Assembly: GCA_020629955.1 (NCBI GenBank)
Contig: JAHDCI010000036.1
Span: forward strand, 1-37,149
Length of the DNA stretch: 37,149 nucleotides
Direction of reading: 5' to 3'
DNA from: Myxococcota bacterium
Lineage (GTDB): Bacteria; Myxococcota_A; Polyangia; Polyangiales; Houyiibacteriaceae
The notes beneath the pieces were generated by a model, which worked only from the letters and a program-made list of their open reading frames with translations, searched no databases and was not told where the DNA came from. Both the position numbers and the translations under genes were made by a program. This document shows, one piece after another, positions 9,806-17,318 of the stretch (positions within the stretch are counted from its first letter, which is position 1; the number at the start of each line of letters is the position of its first letter).

Positions 9806-11299
9806 TTATTCTTCGCCCGGCGTCCACCGGAGCACAGGCTTTCGGGCAGCCTGCGCTTCGTTGAGGCGGCGAAGGCGCGTCGTGTGGGGCGCAGACTTCA
9901 CCATCTCGGGATTCTCTTTGGCTTCCTTCGAAATCTGTTGAAGCGCTTCCACGAACTGGTCGAGCGTCGCCTTATTCTCGGTCTCAGTCGGCTCGATGAG
10001 CATCGCGCCCTTTACGACGAGCGGGAAGTAGACCGTCGGCGCGTGGAAACCGTAGTCGACCAAACGCTTGGCGATATCCATCGTCGTCACGCCGGTCTCT
10101 TTGAGGTGTGCATCGCTGATGACGACTTCGTGCATGCACCGGTTTTCGAACGGCACATGCCACTCTTCGCCAAGCTTAGCGCGGAGATAGTTCGCGTTCA
10201 GCACCGCCATCTCGGTCGCGCCTTTGAGGCCTTCGGCGCCCATCTCGCGGAGGTACGCATACGCCCGAACCATCATGCCGAAGTTGCCGTGAAAGGAACG
10301 AAGGCGACCGATGCTCAAGGGCCGCTCGCGTACAAGGTGGTACGAATCGCCATCCTTCTCTGCGAAGGGAGTCGGCGCGTAGTCATGCAGGTGCGCCTTG
10401 TACCCAACCGGTCCGCAACCAGGGCCTCCGCCGCCATGGGGCGTCGTGAAGGTCTTGTGCAGGTTGAACTGCATCACGTCGATGCCGAGATCGCCCGGCC
10501 GGGCCCAGCCCATCAGCGCGTTCAAGTTCGCGCCATCCCCGTACACCTGGCCACCCTTTGCGTGGACCATCTCGGCGACGGTCGCGAGGTGTTCTTCGAA
10601 GAGCCCGACGGTGTTCGGGTTCGTGATCATGATCGCCGCGACATCGTCGTCGATCAACGGCGCGATGAGCTCCGGAACGACGATGCCATTTTCGCCAGCA
10701 GGGAAGGGAACCGCTTTCAGACCGTTCAGCGCACACGAGGCCGGGTTCGTTCCGTGCGCGGTATCGGGAATCAGAACCTTGCTCGGCGAGCGCCCTTCTC
10801 GGCGATGATGCGCCTGAATCATCATGAGGCCGGTGTATTCGCCTTGGGCACCCGCCGCCGGATGCAGCGAGACATGGTCCATGCCGCAGACTTCCGCGAG
10901 GCCGCGCTCGAGGCGATACATCAGCTCGAGTGCACCTTGGACTTCGCTGTCGGGGGCCATGGGGTGAAGCCCCGCGAAGCCCGGCAGCCGAGCGGCCCAC
11001 TCGTTCACCTTCGGGTTGTACTTCATCGTGCACGAACCGAGCGGATACATCCCGAGGTCGATCGCGAAGTTCTGCTGGCTGAGCCGAATGTAGTGGCGGA
11101 ACGCCTCCGGCTCGCTGACCTCCGGCAGGTGGGCCGGCATCTCTCGGCGAAAGCTCCCGAGCTCGGCATCGAGGTCAATGGCCGGCACATCGGGGTCGAT
11201 CTGAGACGCCCCATGACGGGACTTCGATCCCTGCTCGAAAATGAGCGGGGTCGTGAACTTAAAGCCAGAGCGAATCGGAGAGTCGGCCGGAGTCGTCAT
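9806..11299 (-). CDS. gcvPB: Glycine dehydrogenase (decarboxylating) subunit 2, GcvPB
   Basis: This is the PLP-binding subunit of the two-subunit P-protein of the glycine cleavage system, which decarboxylates glycine and passes the aminomethyl group to lipoyl-GcvH. The 497 residues include the conserved start SGFKFTTPLIFEQGS, LGMYPLGSCTMKYNPK (about 84-97), HPAAGAQGEYTG, IPDTAHGTNPAS, DGANLNALMG and the PLP lysine 282 in NLHKTFTTPHGGGGPG. The ATG at 11299 has no obvious Shine-Dalgarno. Partners gcvPA, gcvT and gcvH are not in the window; the gene stands alone between convergent yifB and the XdhC gene. No glycine riboswitch is recognisable in the 150 bases before it. Confidence 0.95.
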   Translation of the reverse strand: MTTPADSPIRSGFKFTTPLIFEQGSKSRHGASQIDPDVPAIDLDAELGSFRREMPAHLPEVSEPEAFRHYIRLSQQNFAIDLGMYPLGSCTMKYNPKVNEWAARLPGFAGLHPMAPDSEVQGALELMYRLERGLAEVCGMDHVSLHPAAGAQGEYTGLMMIQAHHRREGRSPSKVLIPDTAHGTNPASCALNGLKAVPFPAGENGIVVPELIAPLIDDDVAAIMITNPNTVGLFEEHLATVAEMVHAKGGQVYGDGANLNALMGWARPGDLGIDVMQFNLHKTFTTPHGGGGPGCGPVGYKAHLHDYAPTPFAEKDGDSYHLVRERPLSIGRLRSFHGNFGMMVRAYAYLREMGAEGLKGATEMAVLNANYLRAKLGEEWHVPFENRCMHEVVISDAHLKETGVTTMDIAKRLVDYGFHAPTVYFPLVVKGAMLIEPTETENKATLDQFVEALQQISKEAKENPEMVKSAPHTTRLRRLNEAQAARKPVLRWTPGEE

Positions 11300-11452
11300 G
11301 CGCGGAATTTAGCGCGGGCCAATTGTCCACGTCGAGGCAAACGATTCGTACGCCCTTCGACACGTGCGAAAGCGCACGAGAGATTCTTCTTCCGCGGGGC
11401 TGCTCGCGCACTGTTGCGGGACGCGAGAACGGAATTCACATCGAGTCTTGGA

Positions 11453-12289
11453 TCAAGGCGAGAGCTGCCCCGAGAGCACCTTTTCGAGCTTCGGGTCGTC
11501 CATGACGCGCATATGGCTTGCGACCTTGCCGTGGCGAATCGCGACCAGCTCGGCAGCGATCGAGACTGCGATCTCTTCCGGAGAGACGGCCCCCAGATCA
11601 AGCCCGATCGGAGCGTAGACTTGCTCGAGTGGCGGCACCGCGTCCCGGAGAGCGAGGCGCCGAAGCACTTGATAGACCTTCCGTTGGCTTCCGATCATGC
11701 CGACGTATTGATGTGGCCGCGCCCCGAAGACCTCGAGCGCTTCCTCGTCGATTCCATGGTCGTGAGTCACGATGATGACCCAGTCGGAACTTGCAGCTTC
11801 GATCCGTTCAGCCGCCTCGGTGATCGTGCACAGGTGACGCGTCGATTTGGGAAAACGTTCTTCGTTGTTCAGCTCGGCGCGCTCATCGATGACGTGAACT
11901 TCGAACCCAAGATCCGCCGAAAACGAAGCGAGGGGCTTGGCGACATGGCCCGCACCAAAGAGCAAGAGTCGCGGGGAGTATTCGATCGCATCCACAAGCA
12001 CATCCATTCTTCCACCACAGCACATGCCAAGGTCTTTTCCGAGATCACGCTGAACACGTCGCGGCTTTCCATCTGCGAGCGTTTCGCGCATCGCGGCAAA
12101 GATCACGTTCTCGATCGCTCCGCCGCCGACCGTCCCGGCAAAACGCTCTTTCCCGTCCAACGCGCACAGCACCATGCGGGCACCAACCCGCTGCGGAGTG
12201 GAGCCGCTCGCACCGATCACGGTGGCCATCACCGCCCGCGCCCGCGCTTCGCGCGCTTCCCGGAGGAGGTCGAAAGGGTCGACGCTCAT
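11453..12289 (-). CDS. XdhC/CoxI family protein (molybdoenzyme maturation)
   Basis: XdhC proteins bind and sulfurate molybdenum cofactor and help insert it into xanthine dehydrogenase-type enzymes. This 278-residue protein has the N-terminal XdhC/CoxI domain (ATVIGASGSTPQRVGARMV, then GTVGGGAIE) with Cys-Cys in GMCCGGRMDVLVD, and the C-terminal Rossmann-like XdhC_C domain (LLLFGAGHVAKPLA, HVIDERAE, VIIVTHDHGIDEEAL, YVGMIGSQRK). The ATG at 12289 forms an ATGA overlap with the upstream cytochrome c gene, which fixes this start although the frame is open further. No molybdenum hydroxylase lies in the window, so its client is unknown. Confidence 0.92.
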   Translation of the reverse strand: MSVDPFDLLREAREARARAVMATVIGASGSTPQRVGARMVLCALDGKERFAGTVGGGAIENVIFAAMRETLADGKPRRVQRDLGKDLGMCCGGRMDVLVDAIEYSPRLLLFGAGHVAKPLASFSADLGFEVHVIDERAELNNEERFPKSTRHLCTITEAAERIEAASSDWVIIVTHDHGIDEEALEVFGARPHQYVGMIGSQRKVYQVLRRLALRDAVPPLEQVYAPIGLDLGAVSPEEIAVSIAAELVAIRHGKVASHMRVMDDPKLEKVLSGQLSP

Positions 12290-12855
12290 GGGGTCGGGGT
12301 CGTGCTCTCTTCTTCCGGACTTGGTTCGCCTGTCGGCGTAGCATTCGCATCCGTGGGCGCGGGTTCCGCGTTTGCATTTCCAAGCCGCCGGACGTGCCCG
12401 ACGAGGGCTTCGATTCCTGCGGGAACGATCTGCTCTCCAAAGGCCGGCATCATTCCGCGTCCGAGGCGAATCACCGACGCAATATCCGCATCGCTCCGCG
12501 AGCGCTGCCATTCCGGGTCCTGGAAGTTCGCGAGCACGCCGGGTGCGCTCGGTCCGTTTCCGAGTCCTTCGCGCCCATGGCAGCTTGCGCACATTACGTT
12601 AAAGAGTGCGGCAGCCGCTCGCTCTTCGGCCGCTCCCTCCGGTGCTTCGGCGGTCTCTGACCTCGAAGACGGCCGGGGGATTCGTGATGGGTCGACCTCT
12701 CGTCGCGGCGGCTGGTCATGATCGGCCGGCGACCAGGTTTGCGTTGGAACCGGCGCTCCCTCGCACGCTGTCAGCGCCACGAACGAGACGAGCGGCAAAA
12801 GAAACGTCGCGAAGACCGAACGCAGGCGCGCAGATGCCGAAAGAGAATCGTTCAC
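12286..12855 (-). CDS. Class I cytochrome c, probable lipoprotein
   Basis: From a GTG at 12855 the product is 189 residues. It starts with an Arg-containing N-terminus, a hydrophobic core and lipobox VALTAC (Cys 31), so it should be exported and lipid-anchored. After a Pro/Arg-rich linker, a cytochrome c domain (about 80-155) has the heme site CASCH (89-93) and a likely distal Met ligand in GRGMMPAFG (about 135-136). The tail is rich in Thr, Pro and Glu. A TTG at 12891 would add 12 residues; neither start has a Shine-Dalgarno, and the GTG gives a more usual signal peptide. The stop overlaps the XdhC start (ATGA), suggesting a shared operon and perhaps electron transfer from a molybdenum hydroxylase encoded elsewhere. 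Confidence 0.88.
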   Translation of the reverse strand: MNDSLSASARLRSVFATFLLPLVSFVALTACEGAPVPTQTWSPADHDQPPRREVDPSRIPRPSSRSETAEAPEGAAEERAAAALFNVMCASCHGREGLGNGPSAPGVLANFQDPEWQRSRSDADIASVIRLGRGMMPAFGEQIVPAGIEALVGHVRRLGNANAEPAPTDANATPTGEPSPEEESTTPTP

Positions 12856-12937
12856 GCAGAGGCGATAGCAGGAGTCGCTATCCCGGGACAAGCGGCGGCG
12901 TGAGGCGACGCGAGACGCGAGGGCTATCCATTGATGT

Positions 12938-12976
12938 GACCCGGCGATGCGACCCGGCGATGCGACCCGGCGATGC
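12938..12976. repeat. Three perfect tandem copies of a 13-base unit
   Basis: GACCCGGCGATGC occurs three times without change at 12938-12950, 12951-12963 and 12964-12976. The last base falls in the stop codon of the minus-strand VWA gene, so the array begins exactly at that gene's end. Confidence 0.95.
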
Positions 12977-14427
12977 TACCCACAGCTTCCGCCGAGCGAA
13001 CGAGCCACGTTGCGGAGGATACGTTCGATCGCGGGGGTGTAATCATCGGAACAAATCGAGTGAACGCTGACCGGTACGCGCAAGCTCTCAAGCTCAAGCG
13101 CCGTCTCGACCAAACGTCGCGCGGGGAAGGCCACGCCCGCATCACCGACGCAGACCGGGTTGATTCGCTCGGGAGCGGACGGGTCTTGCTCGATCACCAT
13201 GGCGTCGCTCGAGAGAATCCGCGCGGGGATCTGACCCGAGGCGCGCTCGGGGATGCCGCCGATCAACGAGAATGTGAGGCGCCCCTCCGGGCGGAGGCTC
13301 CGAAGCCCTTCCACGTATCGACTGATAGGGTGCAGCGCCTCTGGGTACTGCCAGCATCGAAGGTTGAGCGAGCCGGGATAGCGCGTGGAGCCTTCGTTGT
13401 AGATATCGCTATCCGACGCAGAGCAGTCGTCTTCGTCAGAGAGAGCGATCACCGAGAGCACCGAGTTTTCGCGAACCAACCCTACATTTACACCGGCGCC
13501 TGCCGGAGGACGCTCGAATGCAAGCGTCGACCGTTCATCGCTGATCCCTTGAATAATCGACTCGAGCTGCTGTTCGAAGCCGCAACCTTCGGTTCCTTGT
13601 AGAGCGACGCATGCGAAATTCTCAGAGAACGCATCCGCGTCCTCACCCTCTGCGAAACGAGCGAAGTTTCCCTCTGGGAGCATGCACCCGGAGGCTCCCC
13701 TGGAATGAAGCTCCGCATTGTCGCCAGCTCCGTTCCCGCACGTTGCGATCTCAAACCCACCGACGCCCATATCGGAGGATACGACCCCCATCTGAAGGGA
13801 ACGCGCAGCCGGAGAATCTTGAACGCCGTCTCCGTCGAGATCGCCTGTCGCGATGGCCCGAACGAGCCGGGGCAACTGATCTGCGAGCGCTTGCTGTTCT
13901 TCTTCCATCGAGGCGGAGTTGTCGACCATCAGAAGAACATCAAGCTCGCTCTGGCCCCGCCCGCAGCAATCATCGAGGCATGCGGTACCGACCAATACAC
14001 GGTCGAGAACACGGACCTCGGCGCTCGTTCGCCCTTCTTCGAGCGAAGTTTCAAGCGCAAAATAGGTGCCGTTTTCCACGGCGTAGATCGTCGCGTCGCT
14101 TACGGCTCCGTCGAAAGGCAACGAGACCGTCGCGGGCACATCGAGCGCGAGCCCTTGAGGTTCCAGCACGAGCTCTGGCGCATACGCGCGAATCCAATCC
14201 GGGCCACCTTCTTCGTAGCGAGCGCTGATCATCGTCGCGTCGCGAAGCGCGCCGGCTGGAAACGCGATGGTCATCGTGCCGAGGGTGAGCTCCCCGCCTT
14301 CGGGACCGATCAACGCGGAGGTCGAGCTCCCTGCAGGCGGTGGCGGGACCGCTTCCTCCAATGGCGAAATATGGGAGTTGGCGCAGGCCATCGAGGCAAG
14401 CGCGGCGAGATAAACCAACTTCTTCAT
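12976..14427 (-). CDS. Secreted ZU5-like/VWA-domain protein (copy 1)
   Basis: The 483-residue protein starts MKKLVYLAALASMACANS, a signal peptide with Cys 15; the residue at -3 is Ser instead of Leu, so a lipoprotein is likely but not certain. Residues about 36-110 resemble a ZU5-type beta domain (SALIGPEGGELTLGTMTIAF, then PAGAL). A Cys-rich linker (ACLDDCCGRG) leads to a VWA domain with MIDAS DNSAS at 169-173 and a later acidic SDEDDCS. DGDGVQDS may bind calcium. Seven or more Cys residues suggest disulfides. The frame is open to 14550, but the ATG at 14427 gives the signal peptide and has GGTGAGG about eight bases upstream. Its neighbour at 14611-16062 is a close paralogue of identical length. 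Confidence 0.88.
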   Translation of the reverse strand: MKKLVYLAALASMACANSHISPLEEAVPPPPAGSSTSALIGPEGGELTLGTMTIAFPAGALRDATMISARYEEGGPDWIRAYAPELVLEPQGLALDVPATVSLPFDGAVSDATIYAVENGTYFALETSLEEGRTSAEVRVLDRVLVGTACLDDCCGRGQSELDVLLMVDNSASMEEEQQALADQLPRLVRAIATGDLDGDGVQDSPAARSLQMGVVSSDMGVGGFEIATCGNGAGDNAELHSRGASGCMLPEGNFARFAEGEDADAFSENFACVALQGTEGCGFEQQLESIIQGISDERSTLAFERPPAGAGVNVGLVRENSVLSVIALSDEDDCSASDSDIYNEGSTRYPGSLNLRCWQYPEALHPISRYVEGLRSLRPEGRLTFSLIGGIPERASGQIPARILSSDAMVIEQDPSAPERINPVCVGDAGVAFPARRLVETALELESLRVPVSVHSICSDDYTPAIERILRNVARSLGGSCG

Positions 14428-14554
14428 CAACGGAACCTCACCAACCTGTGTCGCTCCACGTGACTTGCGAGTGTTTTTCGAAGAAACGATTCGCTGTTGA
14501 TATTTCTTAACGCGATTCGGCCCCTTCACGCGGGTGCGAAGGCCCTCCAACGCA

Positions 14555-14587
14555 AAACGCCTCCAGCCCTCAAGGCCGGAGGCGTTT
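14555..14587 (-). terminator. Terminator after VWA copy 2
   Basis: AAACGCCTCC pairs perfectly with GGAGGCGTTT and is extended by four more pairs (one G-T) around a TTGAG loop on the minus strand, followed by TTTT (14557-14554). It lies 23 bases past the stop of the upstream copy, so the two paralogues are probably transcribed separately. Confidence 0.8.
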
Positions 14588-14610
14588 CGCGGAGATCGTT
14601 CGAGCGTGTT

Positions 14611-16062
14611 TTAGCCGCAGCTGCCCCCAAGCGAGCGAGAGACGTTGCGAAGAATTCCTCGAATGGCCGGCGTGTAGTCTTCCGAGCAGATCGAGTGCGC
14701 GCTGACGGTGGCGCCCAAATCCTGAAGTTCCTGCGCGGTCTCAAGAAGTCGTCGTGCCGGGAACGCCATGCCGCTCGTGCCGGTGCACGCCGGATACAGC
14801 TGCTGCGGCTCATCCGGATTCTGTCGCTCCACCATCGCCGGATCCGCGAGGATCTCGGCCGGCGAGAGACCGTCGGTGTCTTCGGGCATGCCACCGATCA
14901 CGGAGAAGGAGAGGCGGCCATCCGGGCGCAGGCTACGCAGACCTTCGACGTAGCGGCTCACGGGATGAAGCGCTTCGGGGTACTGCCAGCAGCGAAGGTT
15001 GAGGCTCCCAGGGAACGTCGACGAGTTCATATTGTAGAGTTCGTTGTCGCGCGCGGAGCAATCGTCTTCGTCCGTCAGCGCGATGACCGATAGGACCGAG
15101 TTTTCGCGGACAAGACCCGCGTTCGGCCCCATTCCCGCAGGTGGGCTCGTGAACTCCAGCGTCGAGCTTTCGTCGCTGAGCCCTTGCACGATCGCTTCAA
15201 GCTGCTGCTCAAACCCGCAGCCGTTGACCCCCTGCATCGCAACACACGAGACATTCGTCGAGAAGGCGTCAGCGTCGTCCCCTTCGAGATATTGTGCGAT
15301 CGGTCCGCCAGCGAGTTCACATCCCGACGCGCCTTGCGAGAGGAGACGTGCGCTGTCTCCCGTTTCGCGATCACACGTTGCGATCGCGTTATCACCGACT
15401 CCGAGGTCCGAAGAGATGACCCCCATCTGGAGCGAACGGGCGGCGGGCGAATCTTGAACGCCGTCCCCATCGAGGTCGCCGGTCGCGATCGCGCGAACGA
15501 GGCGCGGGAGCTGCTCTGCGAGCGCGGCCTGTTCGTCGGCCATCGAGTTCGAGTTATCGACCATCAGGAGAACATCGAGCTCGCTCTGTCCGCGACCGCA
15601 ACAATCGTCGAGGCACGCCGTTCCTACGAGAACGCGGCCAAGCACGTTGAGCTCTGCGCTCGCGCGGCCTTCTGCGAACGAAGTATCGAGCGCGAAGTAC
15701 GTGCCATTTTCAACGGCATAAATCGTTGCGTCCTGCGCGGCACCCTCGAACGGAAGCGAGACGGTGACGGGCGAGGAAAGCTCGAGACCCGCCGGCTCCA
15801 GGACCAGCTCGGGCGCGTAGGCACGGATCCAATCCGGGCCACTATCTTCGTATCTCGCGGAGACCATGACCTCCTCCGCGACCGCGCCGGAGGGAAAGGA
15901 AATCGTCATTGTTCCGAGGTCGATCTCACCACCCGCGGGGCCAATCAGGGCGGAAGTCGCGCTTCCCGCGGGGGGCGGCACCAACGTCTCGGGCTCCGGT
16001 TCAATGTGGGAGTTGGCGCACGCCATAAAGGAGAGCGCGGCGAGGTAGACCAGCTTCTTCAT
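14611..16062 (-). CDS. Secreted ZU5-like/VWA-domain protein (copy 2)
   Basis: A 483-residue paralogue of copy 1 with the same layout: signal peptide MKKLVYLAALSFMACANS (Cys 15), ZU5-like beta domain (SALIGPAGGEIDLGTMTISF), ACLDDCCGRG linker, VWA MIDAS DNSNS at 169-173, DGDGVQDS, and the C-terminal ARSLGGSCG-type ending RSLGGSCG. Long stretches are identical to copy 1, while regions around 260-290 and 410-440 differ, which points to duplication followed by divergence of exposed loops. The ATG at 16062 is chosen because it starts the signal peptide, though no Shine-Dalgarno is visible. VWA lipoproteins of this kind may act in adhesion or as partners of surface machines; the exact role is unknown. 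Confidence 0.88.
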   Translation of the reverse strand: MKKLVYLAALSFMACANSHIEPEPETLVPPPAGSATSALIGPAGGEIDLGTMTISFPSGAVAEEVMVSARYEDSGPDWIRAYAPELVLEPAGLELSSPVTVSLPFEGAAQDATIYAVENGTYFALDTSFAEGRASAELNVLGRVLVGTACLDDCCGRGQSELDVLLMVDNSNSMADEQAALAEQLPRLVRAIATGDLDGDGVQDSPAARSLQMGVISSDLGVGDNAIATCDRETGDSARLLSQGASGCELAGGPIAQYLEGDDADAFSTNVSCVAMQGVNGCGFEQQLEAIVQGLSDESSTLEFTSPPAGMGPNAGLVRENSVLSVIALTDEDDCSARDNELYNMNSSTFPGSLNLRCWQYPEALHPVSRYVEGLRSLRPDGRLSFSVIGGMPEDTDGLSPAEILADPAMVERQNPDEPQQLYPACTGTSGMAFPARRLLETAQELQDLGATVSAHSICSEDYTPAIRGILRNVSRSLGGSCG

Positions 16063-16170
16063 GGTGGTGAGTCGAGCGAGGCCGGGGCTTTTTCCAAGTC
16101 GACGCGAAAATAATTCACCGAACCGATTCTTTTTTCCGCAACCGAACTCCGTATCGACCGATGACGTCGT

Positions 16171-16782
16171 ATGCGCCGCACTACATATCGTCTCGTTTCC
16201 CCTCGTCATTCGCGGAAGCAGAAGCTCCGTACTCAGCCAAAAGGGCATTCGTTTCGCGCAAGACTGTCGAATTCGAGGCCTTTCGAAGACGCGAAATCTT
16301 CTGAGGTTCCTCTCGGCGCGGCGGGCCTCGCGCGAAGGCGGAGCGCGTCAGGAACAACGCCGCAAGAGAGAGCCGATCCGAGGCGCGAACGAGAGATCCG
16401 AGATTCGGCGAAACCCGAGGTTGAACCGCCCATTCGCGAAGACCTCGTCACGGCGTGGCTCGAATCGAGATTGCAGGCCGGCGCGCCAGCCACGCCGACC
16501 GAACCCACATTGCCCTCGCGAGAAGCCGGGGCCGCCGAGCTTTTTGGAAACGCGGGCGTCTATCTTGAATCCTGCCGCGTGGACGCGCGTTCGGAGCGGG
16601 TTCAGCTCAAACTTGGCGCGGAGTTTTTAGGGGTCGAGGTGACTCTTGAGCGGCGCGGTCAAGGCATCGAGGTGCTGCTCGAGGGCGAACACAGCGAATC
16701 TCTTCGAGCCCTCTCGGGGCGTCTCTCCTCCGTGGCCGAAGAGCGAGGCCTGAATCTGCGCATCCGCTGGGAGCTTGCTTAG
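16171..16782 (+). CDS. Hypothetical protein with FliK/SctP-like C-terminal domain
   Basis: The 203-residue frame has a low-complexity, Arg-rich first half (1-90), which is only weakly supported as coding, and an ordered C-terminal domain (about 120-203) with alternating strands and one helix (VEVTLERRGQGIEVLLEG, then LRALSGRLSSVAEERGLNL). This pattern resembles the C-terminal domain of FliK or the type III needle-length regulator SctP, which have a disordered N-terminal half. The likeness is by eye and tentative, and no other flagellar or type III gene is in the window. The start is uncertain: ATG at 16171 is the first available and the next in-frame start is a TTG at 16471. It lies nine bases before the STAS-like gene. 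Confidence 0.6.
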   Translation: MRRTTYRLVSPRHSRKQKLRTQPKGHSFRARLSNSRPFEDAKSSEVPLGAAGLARRRSASGTTPQERADPRREREIRDSAKPEVEPPIREDLVTAWLESRLQAGAPATPTEPTLPSREAGAAELFGNAGVYLESCRVDARSERVQLKLGAEFLGVEVTLERRGQGIEVLLEGEHSESLRALSGRLSSVAEERGLNLRIRWELA

Positions 16783-16791
16783 CCCTCCGGC

Positions 16792-17235
16792 ATGGATCAA
16801 CAACCCGGGATGTTAGGTATCGCCACCGCCGGTTCTGTTGTTGTCAGCGTTCATCATGGAAAGCCGATCCCCGAAGAGGCCCGAGCGGAGATCGAGGCGG
16901 TTCAGCGCGCGACACGCGAAAACGGCGAAACCTCACTCGTTGTCGTACTTGATAAGATCGGCGGCGTTCCCGGGCGCGACACAATTCGCACGTACCGTGA
17001 TGCCGCAAAGAAAAACCCTTCGGTTGTGAGTCATATCGCGGTCGCTGTGCTGGCTGGAGGCGTCGCTGGCACGATGATCCGGGGTGCGGCGAGTGCCATC
17101 CTGAAGGTGATGCCGAACTCGGCGAAGGTGTTTGGCGATGCGGACGAAGCGATTCAATGGATCTCGGCGAAAACGCAGGTCTCGCAAGACGATTTGCAAG
17201 CCGCACTCGACGAAGCTCGGCAGGGATCGCGGTAG
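16792..17235 (+). CDS. STAS/SpoIIAA-like protein
   Basis: This 147-residue protein has an alternating strand/helix pattern typical of STAS or SpoIIAA-like folds: strand GSVVVSVHH, helix EEARAEIEAVQRATREN, strand SLVVVLDKIGG, helix, strand SHIAVAVLAGG, helix GTMIRGAASAILKVM, then KVFGDADEAIQWI. STAS domains usually bind nucleotides or act as partner-switch regulators controlled by phosphorylation. No conserved SpoIIAA-type phosphoserine can be assigned with confidence. It follows the FliK-like gene by nine bases and precedes a Ser/Thr kinase by 83, so a signalling role alongside that kinase is possible but unproven. Confidence 0.65.
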   Translation: MDQQPGMLGIATAGSVVVSVHHGKPIPEEARAEIEAVQRATRENGETSLVVVLDKIGGVPGRDTIRTYRDAAKKNPSVVSHIAVAVLAGGVAGTMIRGAASAILKVMPNSAKVFGDADEAIQWISAKTQVSQDDLQAALDEARQGSR

Positions 17236-17318
17236 AGGAGCGAGCTCGCCACAGCCATTGTGAATGTCGATCACGTTTCTTATTGGGCGCGAACCTCTCA
17301 AAACGGTAGACTCGTAGA

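Noticed and set aside
11363..11378. Small hairpin CGTGCG-AAAG-CGCACG between gcvPB and the XdhC gene
   Set aside because: Six pairs and no T run on either strand; too weak to call a terminator, and not a glycine riboswitch.
12290..12592. N-terminal extension of the XdhC-like protein
   Set aside because: The ATGA overlap at 12286-12289 and the family N-terminus support the shorter protein; the extension is antisense-like, Arg-rich and inside the cytochrome gene.
9785..12721. 978-codon plus-strand open frame
   Set aside because: It is wholly antisense to gcvPB, XdhC and the cytochrome gene, all with clear motifs. Its Arg/His-rich composition is typical of antisense frames in GC-rich DNA.
17055..17075. 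TGGCACG resembling the -24 box of a sigma-54 promoter
   Set aside because: It lies inside the STAS-like gene and lacks the TTGC -12 element at the right spacing.
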